Notes: a model not told the origin generated them from the sequence alone. A stretch of 32,906 bases of DNA from Rhodospirillaceae bacterium (GCA_011523655.1 WTGH01000035.1:1-32906); one strand, 5' to 3'. Shown: positions 6,520 through 16,321, counted from the stretch's first letter. A program made the numbers and translations.

Positions 6520-7416
6520 ATGACCCCCGAGAAGGTTCTCGAACATCCGGCGAAGGTGCTGAGCGACGGGGAGCGCAGCTTCTATTTCGAGCACGGCTAT
6601 CTGCACCTCGACAGCTTCGTCTCCGACGACTGGCTCGACCGGCTATGGGCGGTGACGAACCGCTTCATCGAGGACAGCCGGGATTGCGGGGTGTCGAACG
6701 ACACCTTCGACCTGGAACCGGCCCACTCGGCGGACAATCCGCGCCTGCGCCGGCTCAACCATCCGGTGACGCAGGATCCGGTGCTGGAGGAATTCGGCCT
6801 GCGCGGGCCGATCGTCGACCTCGCCGAAGACCTGCTCGGCCCCGACGTCAAGTTCCACCACTCCAAGCTGAACTTCAAATGGTCCGGCGGCGGCGAGGAG
6901 GTGAAATGGCACCAGGACATCCAGTTCTGGCCCCATTCCAACTATTCGCCGCTCACCATCGGCGTCTACATGGCCGATGTCGACGACGAGATGGGGCCGA
7001 TGGGCGTCATTCCCGGCAGCCATGAGGAAGACCTGTTCGACCTCTACGGCGACGACGGCCAGTGGGTCGGCGCGATCCACGACCGCGACCTGCCCAGGGT
7101 GCGGCTCGGCGACGTCGTCTGGCTGAAAGGGAAGCGCGGTTCGGTGACGATCCACAACTGCCGGATGGTCCACGGCTCGATGCCGAACAATTCGAGCCGC
7201 TCGCGCCCGCTCCTGCTGCACACCTATGCAGCGGCCGACGCGATCACCCTGTTCCCCGGCATCGTCGACAATATCGCGCTGTCCAACAGCGTCATCCGGG
7301 GCGAGGCGGCGCGCTGGGCCGAGTTCGATCCCCGGCCCTGCCTGATCCCGCCGGACTGGTCGAGGGGTTATACCTCGATCTTCGCCCTCCAGCAGGAAGA
7401 GGACCAGGCGGCCTGA
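6520..7416 (+). CDS. Phytanoyl-CoA dioxygenase (PhyH) family protein
   Basis: This is a 298-residue Fe(II)/2-oxoglutarate dioxygenase of the PhyH family, which hydroxylates small molecules or CoA esters. The metal triad is visible: His131 and Asp133 in VKWHQDIQFWPH, and His218 in RMVHGSMPNNSS. Arg227/Arg229 (SRSRP) bind 2-oxoglutarate. IPGSHEED (164-171) is the usual strand-loop after the core. The start ATG has GGGAGGG about 10 bases upstream. The substrate is not predictable. It lies downstream of the hicAB pair after 55 bp, on the same strand. Confidence 0.88.
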   Translation: MTPEKVLEHPAKVLSDGERSFYFEHGYLHLDSFVSDDWLDRLWAVTNRFIEDSRDCGVSNDTFDLEPAHSADNPRLRRLNHPVTQDPVLEEFGLRGPIVDLAEDLLGPDVKFHHSKLNFKWSGGGEEVKWHQDIQFWPHSNYSPLTIGVYMADVDDEMGPMGVIPGSHEEDLFDLYGDDGQWVGAIHDRDLPRVRLGDVVWLKGKRGSVTIHNCRMVHGSMPNNSSRSRPLLLHTYAAADAITLFPGIVDNIALSNSVIRGEAARWAEFDPRPCLIPPDWSRGYTSIFALQQEEDQAA

Positions 7417-7796
7417 GCCTGTCCGAGCGCCCCCAAGCCGGTGGGGAATCGGCGGGAATCTGCGCGGTTGCTGGACTCCCCATCGGTTCGGTGCTAGGTT
7501 TCCTGCGCGTGTCGCGTAAGGTTCCGCGATTGCCGAATCCCGGCAGTTCCGGAATCGCACAAGCCGGCCCACGGCATCGTCCGATATCGCGGGGCCGGTG
7601 TTTGGTAGGCAGATGATGCTACCGGCCAGGACGGGTGACTGGCAGTTCGATTGCCTGTGGGCGGTCGAAGCGCTGTCGCGCCCGGCCGGAACGACACGAA
7701 ATCCAGAAAGTGGAACACCGCGGGTTTCCCCGAACGTGAGCGGCGACGTTCACGGGCGGGGGCGAATATTATCCCTGTAACTGCGAGGGCGGATCG
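7417..7796. other. 380-bp gap with one structured element, no gene seen
   Basis: No convincing gene lies between the PhyH gene and the MOSC gene. The notable element is at 7526-7558. There an outer stem GCGATT / AATCGC encloses an inner hairpin TGCCG / CGGCA with loop AATCC. It could end PhyH transcription or be a leader or protein-binding site for the MOSC gene. No T-run follows, so a classic rho-independent terminator is not supported. Confidence 0.4.
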
Positions 7797-8579
7797 ATGT
7801 TGGGTAACGTGGAAAGCATTTGGCGCTATCCTGTGAAGAGCATGCGCGGAGAGGAAGTCGACGAGATATTCGTCGCCTTTACCGGCCTGATGGGCGACCG
7901 GGTCTACGCGGTTTCGTCGACCGCGGCCGACAAGGCCTTTCCCTGGCATACGGCCCGCGAGCAGGAAGATTATGTGCTCTACCAGGCGCGCTTCAAGCAG
8001 CGCGACGGAACGCTGAAGCCCGACAATATGGAAGAGGCGATGGGCCATCCGGCCAATATCCATGCGCCCTTCCCGACCGATCCGGGCGCCTTCGGGGTCG
8101 AGGTCGAGACCCCCGACGGCGCGGTGGTCGACATCGAGGATCCGGCCTTCCTGGACGGCCTCAAGGACAAGTCCGAGGGCGAGCTGGCGCTGCACCATAC
8201 CCAGCGCAGCATCGTCGACTGCCGGCCGGTGACGCTGTTCTCGCTGCAGACGGTCGGCCAGCTCAGCGAAGAGACCGGCACCGATATCCACAAGCTCCAG
8301 TTCCGCGCCAATTTCTATGTCGACTGGAGCGACAAGGGCGGCTTCTACGAGGACGAGCTGGTCGGCAAGACGGTCAAGATCGGCGACACGGTCGAGATCA
8401 TGGTCGTCGAGCGCGACCCGCGCTGCAAGTTCATCACCATCCATCCGGAAACCGCCGAGACGGACCCCGCCTTGCTGCGGCATGTCACCAAGCAACACGA
8501 GGGGTTTGCCGGTGTCTATGCGGCGGTAATCAAGGAAGGCCCCGTCAGGAAGGGAGACGCCATCGCGCTCGCCGACTGA
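7797..8579 (+). CDS. MOSC domain protein with N-terminal beta-barrel
   Basis: This is a 260-residue protein. The N-terminal MOSC_N-like barrel begins VESIWRYPVKSMRGEEVDEI, followed by GDRVYAV at 33-39. A C-terminal MOSC domain holds the conserved cysteine in VERDPRCKFITIHP (Cys210). MOSC proteins handle sulfur or bind molybdenum cofactor; mARC enzymes and YcbX reduce N-hydroxylated compounds. The protein has no fused 2Fe-2S domain, but a separate flavin/2Fe-2S reductase is encoded at 9327-10352 and could supply electrons (inference). The ATG at 7797 gives a natural family start. Confidence 0.88.
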   Translation: MLGNVESIWRYPVKSMRGEEVDEIFVAFTGLMGDRVYAVSSTAADKAFPWHTAREQEDYVLYQARFKQRDGTLKPDNMEEAMGHPANIHAPFPTDPGAFGVEVETPDGAVVDIEDPAFLDGLKDKSEGELALHHTQRSIVDCRPVTLFSLQTVGQLSEETGTDIHKLQFRANFYVDWSDKGGFYEDELVGKTVKIGDTVEIMVVERDPRCKFITIHPETAETDPALLRHVTKQHEGFAGVYAAVIKEGPVRKGDAIALAD

Positions 8580-8626
8580 CGGTCCGGCAGGCCTCCATGC
8601 AAAACAACGAAGGGACGTGACGGGCC

Positions 8627-9253
8627 ATGACCAAACTCATCTACATCGAAGTTTCTCCCCGAAAGGAGCGGTCGCATTCGATCGCCGTGGCGGAAGCCTT
8701 CCTGGAGGCCTACCGGGCGGCCAATCCCGATCACGAGATCGACAAGATGGATCTGTGGGATACCGCGCTGCCCGAGCTCAACATGGCCATGATCGACGCC
8801 AAGTACCGGCTGTTGGACCTCGACACGCTCGACGAGCGCGAAGCGAACGCCTGGAAGGATGTCGAGGCGGTCTTCAACCGGGTGAACTCGGCCGACAAGA
8901 TCGTGCTCAGCACGCCGATGTGGAACTTCAACGTTCCCTACAAGCTGAAGCATCTGATCGACATCATCATCCAGCCGGACCTCGCCTTCGCCGTCGTGGA
9001 GGGCGGATACGAAGGGCTGGTCAAGGGCAAGCGGGCGATGGTGATCGTCGCGCGCGGCGCCGCCTATCTGCCGCCCTCGGACTTCTTCGAGGTCGATTTC
9101 CAGAAGCGGTATATCGACTTCCTGCTCAGCTTTATCGGCTTCGAGGATATCCGTTCGCTGGTCGTTGAGCCCATGCTGTCGCCGCCGGAGGAACAGGCCG
9201 CAACGCGGGCCAAGCTGATCGAGGAAGCCAGGGCCGCTGCCGCCGAGTTCTAG
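8627..9253 (+). CDS. azoR: FMN-dependent NADH:quinone/azo reductase (AzoR type)
   Basis: This is a 208-residue flavodoxin-fold reductase. It shows the AzoR features: an N-terminal phosphate loop (IEVSPRKERSHSIAV), the FMN-contact block TPMWNFNVPYKLKHLIDIII (about 99-118) and ARGAAYLP with DFQKRYIDFLLSFIGF. Such enzymes reduce quinones, nitro and azo compounds by two electrons and homologues are cytosolic dimers. The ATG at 8627 follows 47 bp after the MOSC gene, with AAGGGACG upstream, so the two are probably cotranscribed. Confidence 0.9.
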   Translation: MTKLIYIEVSPRKERSHSIAVAEAFLEAYRAANPDHEIDKMDLWDTALPELNMAMIDAKYRLLDLDTLDEREANAWKDVEAVFNRVNSADKIVLSTPMWNFNVPYKLKHLIDIIIQPDLAFAVVEGGYEGLVKGKRAMVIVARGAAYLPPSDFFEVDFQKRYIDFLLSFIGFEDIRSLVVEPMLSPPEEQAATRAKLIEEARAAAAEF

Positions 9254-9326
9254 GCCGTCGCGTGCCTGCGACCTGCGCGGACTGTATCCCTTGTAAGCGA
9301 GGCATGCCTGTCGCATTGATGCGCCG

Positions 9327-10352
9327 GTGAAATTCTATCCGCTTACAGTGCGCGAGGTCATCGACGAGACCGTGCAGGCCCGGTCGTTCCGGCTCAGGCC
9401 GGACGGCGCGCACGCGCATCTGTTCGGCTACAAGCCGGGCCAGTTCCTGACGTTCCGCATTCCGCAGGGCGACGGCCATATCGAGCGTTGCTACTCGCTG
9501 TCGAGCGCGCCGTCCAGCGACGCCGAACTGAAGGTTACGGTCAAACGGGTCAGGGACGGGTTCGGCTCCAACTGGTTCAACGACGTCCCGAAACCGGGCG
9601 ACGCGATCGAGGTCGCGCCGCCCAGCGGACGCTTCGTCCTGCGCAGCCGGGACCGGCAGCCCGTCCTGTTCGCCGGCGGCAGCGGCATCACGCCGGTCAT
9701 CTCGCTGATCAAGCAGGCGCTGCACGAGACCGCGCTGGCGCCGCGCCTGTTCTACGCCAATACGGATACCGACCAGATCATTTTCCGGCGCGAGATCGAC
9801 GACCTCTGCGCCCGCTTTCCCGGCCGGCTGGACTGCCATCATCACATCGACGCGCAGTCCGGACTGGCCGATGCCGGCCGCATCCGGGAATTCGTGGGCG
9901 GCCGGCTGGACTGCGACTTCTTCGTTTGCGGTCCCGCGCCGTTCATGGACCTGACCGAGGATGTCCTGAGCGGCCTCGGCGTCGGCGACCGCCACGTTTT
10001 CATCGAGCGGTTCACGATGCCCGAAGACGGCGACGGCGATGCGGGCGCGGAGGTTCCGGCGGCGGGCGCCGGCGCGGTCGAATCCTTCCGCGCCACCCTC
10101 GACGGCGCAGAACACGAAGTTCCTTACCTGGCGGGCCAAACCCTGCTGCGATCCATGCTGTCCCGGGGCCTCGATCCCGTCTATTCCTGCGAGGACGCCC
10201 ATTGCGGCTCCTGCATGGTGATCCGCAGGTCCGGCGAGGTCGCGATGCGCAAGAGCACCGTGCTGTCGAAGCGCGACAAGGAGCGGGGCTATATCCTGCT
10301 GTGCCAGGCGGTGCCGCAGTCCGACGACGTCTGGGTCGATTGCGACGCCTGA
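9327..10352 (+). CDS. Flavin reductase with C-terminal 2Fe-2S ferredoxin domain
   Basis: This is a 341-residue electron-transfer protein of the ferredoxin-NADP reductase superfamily fused to a plant-type ferredoxin. The FAD motif RCYSLSS is at 54-60, the NAD(P) motif GGSGITPV at 117-124, and the CGPAPFM block precedes a linker. The 2Fe-2S cysteines are Cys288, Cys293, Cys296 (C-x4-C-x2-C) and Cys326. The organisation matches reductase components of ring-hydroxylating or demethylating oxygenases and hybrid-cluster reductases (PaaE/Hcr/VanB-like). The start codon is GTG at 9327, giving MKFYPLTVREV; no ATG fits the family start. Likely partners in the window are the MOSC protein or an oxygenase elsewhere. 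The partner is not determined by sequence. Confidence 0.9.
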   Translation: MKFYPLTVREVIDETVQARSFRLRPDGAHAHLFGYKPGQFLTFRIPQGDGHIERCYSLSSAPSSDAELKVTVKRVRDGFGSNWFNDVPKPGDAIEVAPPSGRFVLRSRDRQPVLFAGGSGITPVISLIKQALHETALAPRLFYANTDTDQIIFRREIDDLCARFPGRLDCHHHIDAQSGLADAGRIREFVGGRLDCDFFVCGPAPFMDLTEDVLSGLGVGDRHVFIERFTMPEDGDGDAGAEVPAAGAGAVESFRATLDGAEHEVPYLAGQTLLRSMLSRGLDPVYSCEDAHCGSCMVIRRSGEVAMRKSTVLSKRDKERGYILLCQAVPQSDDVWVDCDA

Positions 10353-10464
10353 CGGCCGCGAGCGCGACACGCCGGGGCTGCCGCGGCATTAGGCAAATCG
10401 CCGAACGTCCGTGCTATAACGCCCGCCTCACTAACCTTCACCGCGTTGGGCGGAGGCCGATCCC

Positions 10465-12093
10465 ATGAACAAACCCGTCGATCCCGCCGTCGCCGGCCTG
10501 GCCGCGGCGGCGTCCGCCCGCGGTTCCGGGCCGGCGCGCGAGGCCGGGCCGTCGCTGCGCTCCTGGCTCGAGACGCTGGAAGCGCACAACCAGCTGCGCC
10601 GGATCGACGTGCCGGTCGACTGGGACGAGGAGATCGGCGCCATCGCCCGGGTCAACATCGCGCTCCAGGGCCCAGGCCTGTTTTTCCGCAACATCCGCGA
10701 CTACCGGGAGACGACGAGCACCAAGTTCGTCACCTGCGGGATCGCCAACAAGGCCCAGGTGCGCCTGATGCTCGGCCTGCCGGAGGATGCCGGCGACAAG
10801 GAAACGGTGCGCCATCTCAAGGACGCCTACCGCAAACCGATCCGCCCGGTGACCGTCGATCACGGGCCGTGCAAGGAGAATGTCCTGACCGGCGATGCCA
10901 TCGACCTGGAGCAGTTCCCGGCGCCGCGCTGGCACGCCACGGACGGCGGCAAGTTCATCGACACCTTCTGCGGCGTCATCACCCACGACCCCGCCACCGA
11001 CCGGCCCAACATCGGCCTCTACCGCGGCCAGGTGCTCGGGCCGGCGAAGATCGGCAAGCTGCTGGTCCCGACCCAGGGCTGGGGCGACCATTTCCTGAAA
11101 TACCGCGACGCCAAGGGCCGGATGCCCGTCGCGGTGTCCTACGGCTGGCACGACGTCATGCCCTTCTGCGCCGGCTCGCCCTTCCCCAAGCATGTCTGCG
11201 AATGGGACATGATGGGCGCGATCCTCGGCCGGCCGGTCGAGCTGATCGACTGCGAGACGGTGCCGCTCCAGGTCCCCGCGAGCTCGGAAATCGTCGTCGA
11301 GGGCTGGATCGACCCGGACCCGTCGACCTGGGAGATGGAAGGGCCGTTCGCCGACTATCCCGGCTATCTCGGCGGCAAGCCGTCGCCCAAGCCGGTCGTC
11401 GAGGTCTCCTGCGTCACCCACCGCCACGACCCGATCATGCGCGGCGCGCTGGAGGGCGCGCGCCCCGGCTTCCCCTCGGAGGATTCGCTGCTCTGCGCCT
11501 ATTCCTGGTCGGCGATCGCCTGGAACATGCTGGAGGACGCCGGGGTCAGCGGCATTACCGACGTCTGGATGCCGCCGGTCGTGACCGGCTGCAACATCGT
11601 CGTGCAGGTGCGCAAGCAGTATCGCGGCCACGCCCAGCAGATCGGCATGGCCCTGTGGGGCACCAGCGCCGGCCAGTGGTTCTTCAAGAATGTCATGGTG
11701 GTCGAGGAGGATATCGACATCCGCGATGCCGAGGCGCTGGAATGGGCTTATGCCTTCCGGGTCAACGCCGGGCGCGGCGACGTCTGGCTGGTCGGGCCGA
11801 CCTACGGCTCGGTGCTCGACCCCTCGACCCTGCGCGAGGACCGGGACGTCAAGGCCTACGGCACCGGCAAGTGGACCCGCACCCTGATCGACGCGACCCG
11901 GAGCTGGGAGCACGCGCCGAACCCGGACTGGGACGGCAACCGCTGGCCGCCGGTCAACACCATCGACCCGGACCTCGAACGCAAGGTCGCCGCCCGCTGG
12001 CGCGAGTACGGCATCGGCGTGCCCTACCTCGACGACGCCCAGCGCGAACGGCTGACGCTCGAAGAGACCCGCAAGGTGCTGAAGGACCTGTAG
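10465..12093 (+). CDS. UbiD-family prenylated-FMN decarboxylase
   Basis: This is a complete 542-residue UbiD-family enzyme. These use prenylated FMN, made by a UbiX partner not present in this window, to decarboxylate or carboxylate aromatic or alpha,beta-unsaturated acids. Typical blocks are RSWLETLEAHNQLRRIDVPV at the N-terminal domain, LEQFPAPRWHATDGGKFI, EWDMMGAILGRPVELIDCET, WEMEGPFADYPGYLG and the C-terminal DPDLERKVAARWREYGIG. The first ~28 residues are Ala/Gly-rich and look like an unstructured extension. With a nearby acyl-CoA synthetase, CoA-transferase and reductases it fits aromatic acid catabolism, but it could equally act on other unsaturated acids. Confidence 0.9.
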   Translation: MNKPVDPAVAGLAAAASARGSGPAREAGPSLRSWLETLEAHNQLRRIDVPVDWDEEIGAIARVNIALQGPGLFFRNIRDYRETTSTKFVTCGIANKAQVRLMLGLPEDAGDKETVRHLKDAYRKPIRPVTVDHGPCKENVLTGDAIDLEQFPAPRWHATDGGKFIDTFCGVITHDPATDRPNIGLYRGQVLGPAKIGKLLVPTQGWGDHFLKYRDAKGRMPVAVSYGWHDVMPFCAGSPFPKHVCEWDMMGAILGRPVELIDCETVPLQVPASSEIVVEGWIDPDPSTWEMEGPFADYPGYLGGKPSPKPVVEVSCVTHRHDPIMRGALEGARPGFPSEDSLLCAYSWSAIAWNMLEDAGVSGITDVWMPPVVTGCNIVVQVRKQYRGHAQQIGMALWGTSAGQWFFKNVMVVEEDIDIRDAEALEWAYAFRVNAGRGDVWLVGPTYGSVLDPSTLREDRDVKAYGTGKWTRTLIDATRSWEHAPNPDWDGNRWPPVNTIDPDLERKVAARWREYGIGVPYLDDAQRERLTLEETRKVLKDL

Positions 12094-12244
12094 GGGGCGG
12101 CGGGCGGCCTGTCGTCATGGAAGCCAGGCAACCCGCCAAGCGGGCGTGGCCGGCGAAGGCCGATCCGCACCGGCCGTCGCTGCTCCGAAGTTCTCTCGGC
12201 AGTCGCGGTCCGCGTCGCGCAGCGGAACAATGGGCGGGAAACGC

Positions 12245-15200
12245 ATGAGCATCGACAGGCCGTTTCCGGGCGTGCTTTTCTCCGGCGATTATCTCGGCGA
12301 GGCGATTGCCGAAACGGACGACTGGCTGGCGTTCGACGACGCGGCGCTGGATGAGCTGGAAGCCGCGCTCGCCGGCATTTTCGCCGACTTCCCCACCGGC
12401 GGAACGCCCAACGAAGCTCAGACGGAAGACGATCTGATCTGGCGCGTCCTCTCCGCCCTCGGATGGACCGAATGGCTCCGCCAGCAGAACCTTTCGGCCA
12501 AGGGTTCGGTAGACAGGCCGGACGGCCTCCTGTTCGCGGATTCCGAGAGCAAAGCAGAGGCCAACCGCTTTCCCGAGGAGTGGAGGCGCTACCGGTTCGG
12601 TCTCGCCGTCGTCGAATCGAAGCGCTGGCTGCGGCCGCTCGACCGGGGATCGGCACAGGCCGGCGAAGCGACCGCGCCGTCCACCCAGATGCTGCGCTAC
12701 CTGCGCCGGGCCGACGACCTGACGAACGGCAAGCTGCGCTGGGGCATCCTGACCAACGGACAGGTCTGGCGCCTCTACTGGCAGGGTGCGCTCTCGGTCT
12801 CCGAACAGTTTTTCGAGATCGACCTAGCGGCAGCGATGAACCTGCCCGGCCACAACGACGACCTGTTCAAACTGGACGCCGCCGCGCGCCGGCATTGGCT
12901 CAAGGTCTTCGCGCTCATGTTCCGGCGCGACGCCTTCCTCCCCGATCCCGCCGACGGGTGGACTTTCCACCGGCGCGCGCTCGACGAGGGCCGCTACTAT
13001 CAGGAGCGGGTGGCGAAGAACCTGTCCGGCGTCGTGTTCGGACAGGTCTTCCCGGACCTCGCCCGCGCCATCGCCGCCGCAAAACCGGACGCGCCGTTGC
13101 CGGAGGTGCGCGACGCCGCGCTGATCCTGCTCTACCGGCTCCTGTTCATACTCTATGCCGAGGATCGCGACCTGCTGCCGGTCCTCAATTCCAGCTACGA
13201 CGATTACTCGGTGCGGAAGAAGGTTCGCGACGATGTCGGGCTCCGTAAGGATGAAAACGACGTCTTTTCCGAATCGGCGCCGCTTTACTGGTCCGTGATC
13301 GACAATCTCTGCAGGGCGATCGACGGCGGCGACCCGTCCATCGGCCTGCCGCCCTACAATGGCGGGCTGTTCGACCGGGAGCGCACGCCGCTCCTGTCCG
13401 ATATCCGGCTCGGCGATGCCGCGATCGCCGATGTCGTCGACGCGCTTTCCTTCGAGCGAACGCCGAAAGGGCGGCGCTACATCAACTATCGCGAACTCGG
13501 CGTGCAGCAGCTCGGCTCGATCTACGAGCGGCTGCTCGAACGGGAGATCGTGCGCGAGGGCGACGGCATTGCAGTGCGCCCCAACATTTTCGCGCGCAAG
13601 GATTCGGGCAGCTACTACACGCCGGACGATCTGGTCGGCCTGATTATCGGAGAAACGGTCGGGCCGCTGGTCGACGCGCGCATGGCGGATTTCGAGGCGG
13701 CAGCCGGGAAATTACCGGACGCCGGTCCCGCCCGCGAACGCGCCCTCGCGAAAATTAAAGACTGCGATCCGGCGGAAAAACTGCTCGACCTGAAAGTCTG
13801 CGATCCCGCCATGGGGTCCGGCCACTTTCTGGTCAATCTTGTCGATTACCTGTCCGACCGCACGATTGCGGCGATGGCCGAGTCCGAGGCGCTTGTCGAA
13901 GGCTATGTTTCGCCGCTCGCCGGGCGGATCGAGGCGATCCGCACCACCATCCTCGAAAATGCCGAAGCCGGCGGCTGGACCGTCGATCCCGCCCGGCTCG
14001 ACGACCGCCATATCGTCCACCGCATGGTGCTCAAGCGCTGCGTCTACGGCGTGGACAAGAACCCGATGGCGGTCGAACTCGCCAAGGTCGCCCTGTGGCT
14101 GCACACCTTCACGGTCGGCGCGCCGCTCAGCTTCCTCGACCATCATCTGCGCTGCGGCGACAGCCTGTTCGGCGCCTGGGTGCGGACTGGAATCGACAAG
14201 GCAGCCGACTACGACGCACCGCTCCTCCTGCACGGCCCCATGCGCTCCGCCATTTCCGCAGCCGAAGGAATGCGTGTCGTGGAAGCCCTGACCGACGCGG
14301 AAATTGCCGAAGCGGAGCGTTCCGCCGAGACCTTCGCCGAAATCGAAGCGAAAACGACGCCGCTCGAAAGTTTCCTGTCCCTGATCCATGCGTTCGACTG
14401 GTTGGACCTTCGCAGCAAGGAGGACAAGGCAGCCCTGCGTGCCTTCTTCGACGGGCAGTTCGGCGATCCGGTCGAGGTGGTGCTCGGCGGGGCGGACTCG
14501 TCGAACGGCAGACCGGAAGCGCAGCGCTTCGCGGCCTTGCTCGAGGACGCCCGGCAGCTGATCGCCGAGGAGTGTTTCCTGCACTGGCAGGCGGCCTTCC
14601 CCGGCGTCTGGTCGGACTGGGAGAGCGGCACACTGCACGGCGGATTCGATGCCGTGATCGGCAACCCGCCCTGGGACCGGATGAAGTTGCAACAGGTCGA
14701 GTGGTTCGCGGCGCGGCGCCCGGAGATCGCCATGGCGCCGCGCGCCGCCGACCGCAAGCGGATGATCTGCGAAATGGAGGAAGCGGGCGATCCGCTGGCG
14801 CAGGACTTCGCGCTTGCCAACGAACGGACCGACGCAGGCCTTCGCATGGCGCGCAAGGGCGGCGACTATCCCCTGCTTTCCGGCGGCGACGTGAACCTCT
14901 ATTCCCTGTTCGTCGAACGCGCCATGACGCTGGCGAAGCCGGACGGCACGGTCGGGCTTCTTGTCCCGTCGGGCATCGCTTCGGACAAGACGGCCGCCGA
15001 ATTCTTCAAGGGCGTCGCAACGCGAGGCAGGCTGAAGGCCTTGTACGATTTCGAGAACCGGCGGACCCGTTACAACGCGCCGCCATATTTCCCGGATGTG
15101 GACACCCGCTTCAAATTCTGCGCCTTCGTTGCGAGTCCGGCGCCGCTGACCGGCGACGCGCAATGCGCCTTTTTCCTCCAGGACCTGTCGGAGCTCGACG

Positions 15201-16321
15201 ATCCCGAACGCTGCTTCCCGCTGACGTCGGCGGATTTCGCCCAAGTCAATCCGAATACCGGCACCGCGCCGATCTTCCGCTCGCGCCGCGACGCGGACCT
15301 GACGACCGCGATCTACCGCCGGTTGCCGGTCCTGATCGACCGCTCGTCGGGCGTGGACGTCAAGGCATGGCCGGTGAACTACTCGACCATGTTCCATATG
15401 ACCAACGACTCCGGCCTGTTCCGCACGCGCCGGGAACTGGAGGAGAAAGAGGGTGCATGGCCGCTCGGCGGCAACCGCTACGATAGCCCGTCCGGGGAGT
15501 GGGTGCCGCTCTACGAGGGCAAGATGGTGCAGGCGTTCGACCATCGCGCCGCCAGTGTCATCGTGAATCCCGAAAACGTACATCGGCCCGGTCAGCCGGA
15601 GCCGGCGACTCTCGAACAGCATCGGGATGCGGACTGGCTGCCCGAACCGCAATATTGGGTGTCGCAACGCGAAACGGATTTTCCCGACGCGCGGTATTTG
15701 CTCGGCTTCAAGGATGTGACCGCGCCAACCAACGTGCGGTCCATGATCGCCGCGCTGGTTCCCGGCTGCGGCGCTGGCAATACGCTGCCCGTCCTTTCCG
15801 TAGATAACGGAGACGCCGCGCAAACTGCGTTGTTTCTGGCGAATCTGAGCACGGTTTCGTTCGACTATGTTGCGCGCCAGAAGATCCAAGGCCAGCACCT
15901 CAACTGGTATATCCTCGAACAACTCCCCGTCGTGCCGCCGGAGCGGTACGAGACGGCGCGGTTCGGCCCGAAGACCGCCGGAGAGATCGTGCGCGAGGCG
16001 GTGCTGGAACTGACATATACGGCGCACGATATGGCGCCCTTCGCCCGCGACATGGGCCATGTCGGAGCGGCGGGCAGCGTGCTGCCGCCCTTCGTCTGGG
16101 ACGAGGAGCGCCGCCTCCGCCTGCGCGCCAAGCTGGATGCGCTCTATTTCCATCTCTACGGCGTCACCGACCGCGACGACGTGCGCTACGTCTATTCCAC
16201 CTTCCCCATCGTCGAACGCCAGGAAACGAAGGCCCACGGCCGCTACCTCTCCCGCGACCTCTGCCTCGCCTGGATGAACGCCCTCGACGCCGGCCGCCCG
16301 GATGCGGAGATCGACCTTTAG
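12245..16321 (+). CDS. Fused type IIG-like restriction-modification enzyme
   Basis: This is a ~1358-residue single-chain restriction and DNA adenine/cytosine N-methyltransferase. The N-terminal nuclease domain shows a PD-(D/E)XK pattern: Asp93 in RPDGLLF, and Glu124-Ser-Lys126 in LAVVESKRW. The methyltransferase has the gatekeeper motif SGSYYTPDDLVGLI (about 453-466), SAM motif I VCDPAMGSGHFLVNL (about 517-531) and catalytic motif IV NPPW (about 806), which means N6-adenine or N4-cytosine methylation. The ~400 C-terminal residues should hold target recognition. No separate methylase, specificity subunit or BREX/DISARM partner is next to it. ATG 12245 is preferred; ATG 12230 (five residues longer) and GTG 12146 are in frame. 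The gene stands alone between ubiD-like and hydroxyacid dehydrogenase genes, a likely mobile defence insertion. Confidence 0.88.
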   Translation: MSIDRPFPGVLFSGDYLGEAIAETDDWLAFDDAALDELEAALAGIFADFPTGGTPNEAQTEDDLIWRVLSALGWTEWLRQQNLSAKGSVDRPDGLLFADSESKAEANRFPEEWRRYRFGLAVVESKRWLRPLDRGSAQAGEATAPSTQMLRYLRRADDLTNGKLRWGILTNGQVWRLYWQGALSVSEQFFEIDLAAAMNLPGHNDDLFKLDAAARRHWLKVFALMFRRDAFLPDPADGWTFHRRALDEGRYYQERVAKNLSGVVFGQVFPDLARAIAAAKPDAPLPEVRDAALILLYRLLFILYAEDRDLLPVLNSSYDDYSVRKKVRDDVGLRKDENDVFSESAPLYWSVIDNLCRAIDGGDPSIGLPPYNGGLFDRERTPLLSDIRLGDAAIADVVDALSFERTPKGRRYINYRELGVQQLGSIYERLLEREIVREGDGIAVRPNIFARKDSGSYYTPDDLVGLIIGETVGPLVDARMADFEAAAGKLPDAGPARERALAKIKDCDPAEKLLDLKVCDPAMGSGHFLVNLVDYLSDRTIAAMAESEALVEGYVSPLAGRIEAIRTTILENAEAGGWTVDPARLDDRHIVHRMVLKRCVYGVDKNPMAVELAKVALWLHTFTVGAPLSFLDHHLRCGDSLFGAWVRTGIDKAADYDAPLLLHGPMRSAISAAEGMRVVEALTDAEIAEAERSAETFAEIEAKTTPLESFLSLIHAFDWLDLRSKEDKAALRAFFDGQFGDPVEVVLGGADSSNGRPEAQRFAALLEDARQLIAEECFLHWQAAFPGVWSDWESGTLHGGFDAVIGNPPWDRMKLQQVEWFAARRPEIAMAPRAADRKRMICEMEEAGDPLAQDFALANERTDAGLRMARKGGDYPLLSGGDVNLYSLFVERAMTLAKPDGTVGLLVPSGIASDKTAAEFFKGVATRGRLKALYDFENRRTRYNAPPYFPDVDTRFKFCAFVASPAPLTGDAQCAFFLQDLSELDDPERCFPLTSADFAQVNPNTGTAPIFRSRRDADLTTAIYRRLPVLIDRSSGVDVKAWPVNYSTMFHMTNDSGLFRTRRELEEKEGAWPLGGNRYDSPSGEWVPLYEGKMVQAFDHRAASVIVNPENVHRPGQPEPATLEQHRDADWLPEPQYWVSQRETDFPDARYLLGFKDVTAPTNVRSMIAALVPGCGAGNTLPVLSVDNGDAAQTALFLANLSTVSFDYVARQKIQGQHLNWYILEQLPVVPPERYETARFGPKTAGEIVREAVLELTYTAHDMAPFARDMGHVGAAGSVLPPFVWDEERRLRLRAKLDALYFHLYGVTDRDDVRYVYSTFPIVERQETKAHGRYLSRDLCLAWMNALDAGRPDAEIDL

